Notes under the pieces: model-generated
Database searches by the model: none
The model's input: the letters and a program-made list of their open reading frames with translations, nothing else
Told to the model about the DNA's origin: nothing
In this document: positions 59,801-64,000 of the stretch, piece by piece
Layout of the letters: each line of letters opens with the position of its first letter
How positions within the stretch are numbered: position 1 is the stretch's first letter
Assembly: GCA_963969495.1 (NCBI GenBank)
Contig: OZ018327.1
Span: 176,413,522-176,477,521 of the forward strand
Reading direction: 5' to 3'
DNA: 64,000 bases
From: Ceratothoa steindachneri
Lineage: Eukaryota > Arthropoda > Malacostraca > Isopoda > Cymothoidae
Program-made: the position numbers and the translations under genes

Positions 59801-62115
59801 CCTTTCGGCAAATACTCAGGATCACTCACTCCACACACATTTTCATCATTCGTACCAGGATACCTTGACATCAAATCAGCCACTCCATTCCGTTCACCAG
59901 GCACATAGTCAAAGTCACTCAAATCTTCCAAAGTCCTTGCAATCCTACTATCAGCCCACTTCATACGCTGCAGATACACAAGAGGTTGATGATCGGTTTT
60001 TATCACAAACCTCACACCATACAAAAATGGACGCAACACTTTCAAACAATATCTTATCGCAGCCAGCTCTCGTTCCACAGTCGAATACTTTCGTTCTGCA
60101 ACATTCATAGCCTTGGATACATACCCAATTATTCGCCTGACATTCTCTCCATTCAAACGCTGCTCTTGCATCAGAAAACCTCCCATACAATACCCACTCG
60201 CATCTGTATACAATTCAAGCATTTTAGCATTTACACTATAATCTGGGTAAGCTAATTCAACATCTTCAACCGCTGCCTCCTTCAGTCTCTCATACGCCTC
60301 ATTCATCTTATCATTCCACTTGACAACCGTACTACCTTTCTTGCCCATCCACTCAGTCAGAGGCTTACTCACACCAGAACAATCACGTATAAACTTTCGC
60401 TGGAACTCAATCAAACCCAAAAATGACTTCAGTTGCTTCACAGTCACCGGTTTAGGAAACATTCGCACCTTCTCAACATACTTCGATGATTTACGCAATC
60501 CATTCTCACTCACCATATGTCCAAGGAATTCCACTTCTTTCGCAAACCATTCACACTTTGCCACTTTCACCTTCACACCAACACTCTCCAACGTTCTCAA
60601 CACATCATTCACCAATCTCATATGCTCCTCAAAAGTCTCAGTCATAATCAAAATATCATCTATAAACGCAATCACATTCTTACTCGCAAACTTACTCAAC
60701 ACAACATTCATTGCCCGCTGGAAGGCTCCGGGAGCATTAGCCAACCCAAAGCTGAGGTTCCGGAACTGGTAATGCCTCTTTGAGGAAGAGAAGGCAGTTA
60801 CTGGCCGGCTCTCCTCAGCAATGGGCATCTGGTAATACCCCCGTACCAGATCCAGCTTCGTAAACCACTCCATCCCATGCATACTATACACACACTCAGA
60901 TACCACACACATCGGAAACCTTTCTTTCACAGTCCTTTCATTCACCTTTCGATAATCCACACACAGACGCAATCTTCCATCCGGCTTACGTACAGGTACA
61001 ATTGGACTATTCCATGCACTCTCACTCTCCTCAATCACCCCCAATTGCTCCAATTCCAAACACTGCTCCTCAATCTCTTCAGCAACCGGACGTGGGAAAT
61101 GCCTCGGCCGCTGATAGATTGGGGAGTCCTCCTTCAGGACAATCTTGAATTCCGGGAGCTTTGCAACCCCGAAATCCAGATCACCCTTACTGAGGGCTCC
61201 CTTTCGCTCAAATATCATTCGATACACATCCTCCCTTTCATACTCAGTCAAACATCCATCCAATTTCACCATGTCCTTCACCTCATTATACATCCATTCA
61301 CATGTCTTTTCATTCGCAACATTCACCCTGATATCCGTACTATCATCCATACCTACCTCATTGACAGTGGAGAGGTGGCCCAGTACATCTCCGACTTGGA
61401 TTCCCCTCACCTGCCCTTTCACACTGGGGTCTGCCTGCACACATACAAAAGGATCATTCATTCTCATCAAGCCATCAAACACACAAGCAACACGCCTTAC
61501 CTTATAACACGCATCCTTTCCATCCAATATCACAGTGTTCTCACTCACATTCAAACTAACATCCTTACTCCAACTCACTCTAACAGACACCCTTTCACCC
61601 TTCACAAGCCTTACACTCTCCATAGCAGTCACCTCTATACCAGTAAACACACTCCTCAAAACGCTACCATCTTTCCCTACATACAACTTATACACCCCAT
61701 TTTTACCAATCTTTCTCTCAATCTGATCACTCGCAGGATGCACAACCATACGATTGATTTTCATAAAATCATACCCCAAAATCACACCATACTCACTACT
61801 CACCTTATCAATCACAGAAAATTCACATTCATTCATCATCATACCATGCATTCGAACAGGTGACCTTATCATTCCAATCACAGGCACTCTCCTATTACCA
61901 ATACCTACTAAACTACCCTTGCTCTCAGACAGGAGGGCTTTCTCGCTAAACTTGTTATACACATCTTTATACACCAAGCTCGCCTTGCATCCAGAATCTA
62001 TTAAAGCCAAACACTCAATTCCATTCAACTCCACCTTCACACTCAGACACTCATACTTCCTACCAGACAGCACTTTCACACTAGACAGACTTACCAACAC
62101 ATTACTCACACTCAT
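56830..62115 (-). CDS. Gypsy Pol polyprotein, copy C (1761 codons): protease 1, RT, RNase H, protease 2, integrase, DFSGF tail
   Basis: Order with approximate residues: retropepsin-like domain 1 (Asp40 in LIDSGCKAS; VILGYDF near 110); linker; RT ~300-560 with AFIDD (Asp486, Asp487); RNase H ~630-760 (Asp638 in YTDAS, then VEREL, TDHQP, ADLMS); linker ~760-950; retropepsin-like domain 2 ~955-1070 (Asp974 in LIDTGAQVS; LLGVDF near 1048); integrase with HHCC zinc (His1185, His1190, Cys1220, Cys1223), catalytic Asp1252, Asp1312, Glu1348 (35 residues between the last two) and GPY module near 1455; tail with DFSGF three times near 1590-1640. A 4-residue in-frame deletion in RNase H (FDYVPGERNG, versus FDYVIEYVPGERNG in B) is the main oddity. 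Expected to be made as a Gag-Pol fusion. Confidence 0.95.
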   Translation of the reverse strand: MSVSNVLVSLSSVKVLSGRKYECLSVKVELNGIECLALIDSGCKASLVYKDVYNKFSEKALLSESKGSLVGIGNRRVPVIGMIRSPVRMHGMMMNECEFSVIDKVSSEYGVILGYDFMKINRMVVHPASDQIERKIGKNGVYKLYVGKDGSVLRSVFTGIEVTAMESVRLVKGERVSVRVSWSKDVSLNVSENTVILDGKDACYKVRRVACVFDGLMRMNDPFVCVQADPSVKGQVRGIQVGDVLGHLSTVNEVGMDDSTDIRVNVANEKTCEWMYNEVKDMVKLDGCLTEYEREDVYRMIFERKGALSKGDLDFGVAKLPEFKIVLKEDSPIYQRPRHFPRPVAEEIEEQCLELEQLGVIEESESAWNSPIVPVRKPDGRLRLCVDYRKVNERTVKERFPMCVVSECVYSMHGMEWFTKLDLVRGYYQMPIAEESRPVTAFSSSKRHYQFRNLSFGLANAPGAFQRAMNVVLSKFASKNVIAFIDDILIMTETFEEHMRLVNDVLRTLESVGVKVKVAKCEWFAKEVEFLGHMVSENGLRKSSKYVEKVRMFPKPVTVKQLKSFLGLIEFQRKFIRDCSGVSKPLTEWMGKKGSTVVKWNDKMNEAYERLKEAAVEDVELAYPDYSVNAKMLELYTDASGYCMGGFLMQEQRLNGENVRRIIGYVSKAMNVAERKYSTVERELAAIRYCLKVLRPFLYGVRFVIKTDHQPLVYLQRMKWADSRIARTLEDLSDFDYVPGERNGVADLMSRYPGTNDENVCGVSDPEYLPKGIMNGKESKGGGDSLFESVWNGLQDLKSDGVDVRVPDSVDDLRKEVMNEVCRKPESIGMAKVRNFMKELRAMCMQGVPPFQEVLIVVSRLYGVIVYVHFGGERPIVYKDEKMKGLNPNVVHLQCLSGVHYNWVIEKCSYIREKNDCLDEDERVVSDDMGVNDSVDISADVGVLVPSVYCEHGGPDMMEARVKVGERLFCGLIDTGAQVSLVNENILSKYEEFRCCEHKPVKLRISGLGNGMIVAWELVSLKVSLGNGVNVKHDFVILKGEQMPCCFLLGVDFMRLNDLSLDADKDRLMKGECEVMRLNECAKNVVKFCGMIELVMDDENEILSDDDILEMQEMCPFVSELKRCVMMRVDLNEWPECLSDFKRYAKDFVVCMDVVYFVRHVKGGDDMYVPVMSLVGMIGLVKVVHDNYGHMGKFKLWECMKEHVFHPFLRTVVNDVATTCERCQKRKVQGVQVKPPMLKVDAKEPFELVVIDCVSLPRTSAGNVGMVVMVDHKSKFGYAAPVRDKRSVTVARVVEQLFFPMCVWKPRRCLSDNGPEFVGEVFEQMLRENGVEHVRTTPYVPSSNGLAERTIRTLCEMLRMMSTTVNDWDVCLGRVLWAYNSTVHSATGMSPCQFMMNFERRVKDRFRLSESEQSVWREAHERFRSFELGAKVLKVKEVKGRLNVSKMSEKFDGPYRVVRVWENGVTYVLESLNDGMTERVRAHQSQLRRWREPPDYLVSHPVYGLCRERGKVHDDEIECDSMDLSGKELVLVSRSRKRTKKGERKNASTNESKSEQSVSGMGDLEREIEFLRKQVSDLAGISRRVSELPVPDFSGFGNSMNDSVFGQNEPSVADFSGFMNGNSRGEFDVVNDEVADFSGFWWEPVEGVSGMPVENTGDVSDLSVSQECTLSWMRAVNEELMNGGMKSESSERKSMKEFCREMGELVMRAKSMVDEMINSDDETDRTTDEQPRLIATRSQGPVDECEWVQKGAIEHKWYREE

Positions 62116-62121
62116 GCACCC

Positions 62122-62163
62122 AGAGGATACTTCAGCAGGTACCCTCTTACCATTCAGTTTCCC
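62122..62163 (-). promoter_or_regulatory. -1 ribosomal frameshift signal of gypsy copy C (gag-pol)
   Basis: GGGAAAC at 62163-62157 (minus strand) in gag phase G GGA AAC, followed by TGA. A 9-base spacer and the stem AGAGGGTAC/GTATCCTCT (62147-62139 with 62130-62122) follow. The -1 frame is open through to pol Met1 at 62115 and beyond. Confidence 0.82.
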
Positions 62164-63863
62164 GCTTCAGACTTTCCATTCACACCTTGCGCTCTCAGTC
62201 TAATCCAACACTTTTCACTTGAATGTCCTTCCATCGCACAATAGCTACATACATTCCTCTGGTCACGACACATCCTTGCATAATGACCAGCCTTTCCACA
62301 ATTACCACATGCATATTTCATACTTTCCCCAGCAGTTGCTCCACCATTCAACCTCGGACAATCTTTCTTCAAATGGCCTATTTCTTTACACTCGAAGCAC
62401 TCTTTCACACTTTCCTGGCAATCCTTTATCATATGCCCTTTCTTACCACACCCAAAACACGCACCAGATGTCCACCTACATTCTGCCAACATATGACCTT
62501 TCCTTCCACACCGACGACATTCCACAATCTTTCTCACACCATTCGGTCTCTCATTTGCTGGGACATACCTCGGTTTCTCTCTCATATATCCGTTCCCACG
62601 CTTGAAATTCATCTGCCCCCTTCCATTCGACCACCCTCCATTTGCCCATCCATTCTGCCGGCCCAGGAAGTTTGACATCACTCCAGCTGGTGCAGCCTTC
62701 AGGGCATCCCTGTAGCTGACAAACTGCTGGGGTGGATGAAAGCTCCTGGGCTTCTTACCCCCAACATTCACACTGTACCATCCATCCTCTTCTAGATCGC
62801 TTTCATCATCAAATCGTCCATCTTCTAACAGTTCCAACACATCCTCCCACATCAACCGTTCACCTGTCAGTCTCACTCTCTCCTTTCTCTTTCCACTCAG
62901 CCATTCACTCACCTTTCGCGGGATCGTGTCCAAAAACTTCCTCATGAGTGGTTTACATTCATTTACATCATCATCACCATACCTCGTTCTTGCCATACTC
63001 TCAAGCCTATGTGCATACATATTCACACTTTCACTCTTCCCCATTCGAGCCTTCTCAAATTCATTCACCCTCTTATACTTCACACTCTCTTTCATTCGTT
63101 TCACCTGCCCAATCAATCTCTTCTTCACTACATCGTACTTTGGCTCTCCCACACTCGTTATCACTCGCAAGAACTCCAACACTTTCCCATCCAAACAATC
63201 TCCCAGAACACTCACCCAGTGACCCTTGTTCTGCGGGTACTTGAGCTTGCAGTACCGCTCAAAATCCCCGAAGAACTCATCGATACTCTTTCCCCCATGC
63301 AATCTAAACTTATCAATCCTTGGCACTTCCCTAATCAAAATTCCTTTTCCCACATTCACTTCACTCTCCGAAGAGCTACTCTCGGTCTCACTCATTCCAA
63401 TCATATCGTCACTCTCTCCCTCATCTGAGTATAGCGAATCCACACTCTTCCCTCTCGCCTTCCTATCCTTAACCTTAGAACCATGCTTACTTCCTCTCTT
63501 ACTTTCCACTCTCTTCCATTCACCCCCTTTCCTACCACTCACAGTATCTTCTTTAGACTCGATCATACTGCCATCCATTCCATTTAGCGGAGTCCCTTCA
63601 GTAGGAGCAGGGGTCAGGGTTGTAGGTCCTGGGACTGATCCAGCCCCTGTCATCATGTTATACAGGTCCTGCATCCGTCGGTCCGTCTGATCCTGTCGGT
63701 CTCCCATTTCCTTCTTCATCCTATCAGTCTTTTCATTCATCCCTTTTATTTTATTCTCCATTCCCTCCATCATTCCCCGCAACATTTCACACTCCTCTTC
63801 TTTCTTCCTCAACTCCAGTCTCAATCGCACTACTTCTTCATTCAATGTTTCCGCTACAGCCAT
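62154..63863 (-). CDS. Gypsy Gag, copy C (569 codons), intact
   Basis: Start at MAVAETLNEE (63863) is conserved in A and B; the open frame extends upstream to 63956, but that part is leader sequence not shared in frame by B. Structural protein with N-terminal coiled coil (LRKKEEECEMLRGMMEGME), acidic/Ser linker, capsid-like core (KSIDEFFGDFERYCKLKY, KARMGKSESVNMYAHRLE) and five CCHC knuckles at about residues 430-545 for RNA binding. Differs from copy B by a handful of residues. It ends EAGN at the frameshift site. Confidence 0.94.
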   Translation of the reverse strand: MAVAETLNEEVVRLRLELRKKEEECEMLRGMMEGMENKIKGMNEKTDRMKKEMGDRQDQTDRRMQDLYNMMTGAGSVPGPTTLTPAPTEGTPLNGMDGSMIESKEDTVSGRKGGEWKRVESKRGSKHGSKVKDRKARGKSVDSLYSDEGESDDMIGMSETESSSSESEVNVGKGILIREVPRIDKFRLHGGKSIDEFFGDFERYCKLKYPQNKGHWVSVLGDCLDGKVLEFLRVITSVGEPKYDVVKKRLIGQVKRMKESVKYKRVNEFEKARMGKSESVNMYAHRLESMARTRYGDDDVNECKPLMRKFLDTIPRKVSEWLSGKRKERVRLTGERLMWEDVLELLEDGRFDDESDLEEDGWYSVNVGGKKPRSFHPPQQFVSYRDALKAAPAGVMSNFLGRQNGWANGGWSNGRGQMNFKRGNGYMREKPRYVPANERPNGVRKIVECRRCGRKGHMLAECRWTSGACFGCGKKGHMIKDCQESVKECFECKEIGHLKKDCPRLNGGATAGESMKYACGNCGKAGHYARMCRDQRNVCSYCAMEGHSSEKCWIRLRAQGVNGKSEAGN

Positions 63864-63978
63864 TGTTCCCAAGTTAGTAAAAGATAGGAGGAGGGAAAAA
63901 TCAATCAAACTACTTGTCACACTAATTGGGTATGGACTGCAATCCAATCCAGTCACGCTCCCAGTTTCGAAGTCTCAT

Positions 63979-63996
63979 GTCCCTATTCGGGCGCCA
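63979..63996 (-). promoter_or_regulatory. Primer binding site of gypsy copy C (tRNA-Lys-like)
   Basis: Minus-strand TGGCGCCCGAATAGGGAC, one mismatch from the complement of the 3' end of a lysine tRNA, two bases from the 5' LTR border at the window edge. Confidence 0.88.
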
Positions 63997-64000
63997 AATG

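Larger units (their letters stand above)
55916..64000 (-). mobile_element. Gypsy copy C, apparently intact coding region; 5' LTR beyond right edge
   Basis: 3' LTR 55916-56780, polypurine tract, pol 62115-56830, gag 63863-62154, primer binding site 63996-63979; the last two bases of the window are the start of the other LTR on the plus strand. gag and pol have no internal stop or frameshift. Inserted into the tail of gypsy A after GCTGT; CTGT (55912-55915) is the expected 4-bp duplication. Best candidate for an autonomous, possibly active element in the window. Confidence 0.94.

Noticed and set aside
1..64000. Host protein-coding genes, tRNA or rRNA genes, CRISPR arrays
   Set aside because: I found no reading frame of note outside transposable elements, no cloverleaf with convincing A and B boxes, no rRNA core sequence and no regular spaced repeats.

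Overview
This window looks like heterochromatin-like, repeat-dense animal DNA. I find no host gene, no rRNA or tRNA gene and no CRISPR array. Essentially everything I can read is transposable element: at least four non-LTR (LINE) families, one Ty3/gypsy-type LTR family in five copies (three with internal coding sequence in forward or reverse orientation plus one 3' part and one solo LTR), and a decayed gene of a recurrent arthropod/cnidarian TE-like family. The mix (CR1/L2-like LINEs whose ORF1 carries an SGNH esterase, RNase H-bearing I-type LINEs, gypsy) suggests an arthropod, probably a crustacean. That assignment is inference from family composition only.

Layout. 1-3716: 3' part of a CR1-like LINE (copy 1) with an intact 967-codon ORF2. 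3723-4917: 5' part of another copy on the minus strand. 4913-8110: an RTE/other endonuclease-type LINE ('LINE-R') broken by a solo gypsy LTR (6000-6817) and an unidentified insert. 8585-14136: CR1 copy 2 (9721-13147) lying exactly between two inverted ~930-bp arms derived from another CR1 subfamily. 14137-16719: a mosaic of CR1 pieces in alternating orientation. 16720-19525: 3' part of gypsy copy D. 19526-23810: I-type LINE (I-3) on the minus strand with repeated 5' UTR units. 23820-25540: 5' part of LINE-R. 25541-27556: decayed TE-like gene. 27557-34183: I-type LINE I-1.

34184-64000 is one nest. Old gypsy copy A (plus strand) is interrupted by gypsy copy B (37564-46383, minus, 4-bp target duplication GGGT), by I-type LINE I-2 (49675-54935, 10-bp duplication), and by gypsy copy C (55916 to beyond the right edge, minus). 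The interrupted reading frame of A resumes across B and I-2, which proves the order of events.

The gypsy family is the most interesting object. Copy C has intact gag (569 codons) and pol (1761 codons). The pol polyprotein carries two retropepsin-like domains, one at the N terminus before RT and a second between RNase H and integrase, plus a long C-terminal tail with three DFSGF repeats. Gag carries five CCHC knuckles. Gag and pol are joined by a textbook -1 frameshift heptamer GGGAAAC, directly followed by the gag stop and a conserved 9-bp stem-loop. The unrelated CR1-like LINE ends its ORF1 with the same G GGA AAC plus stop arrangement, with the -1 frame open into ORF2.
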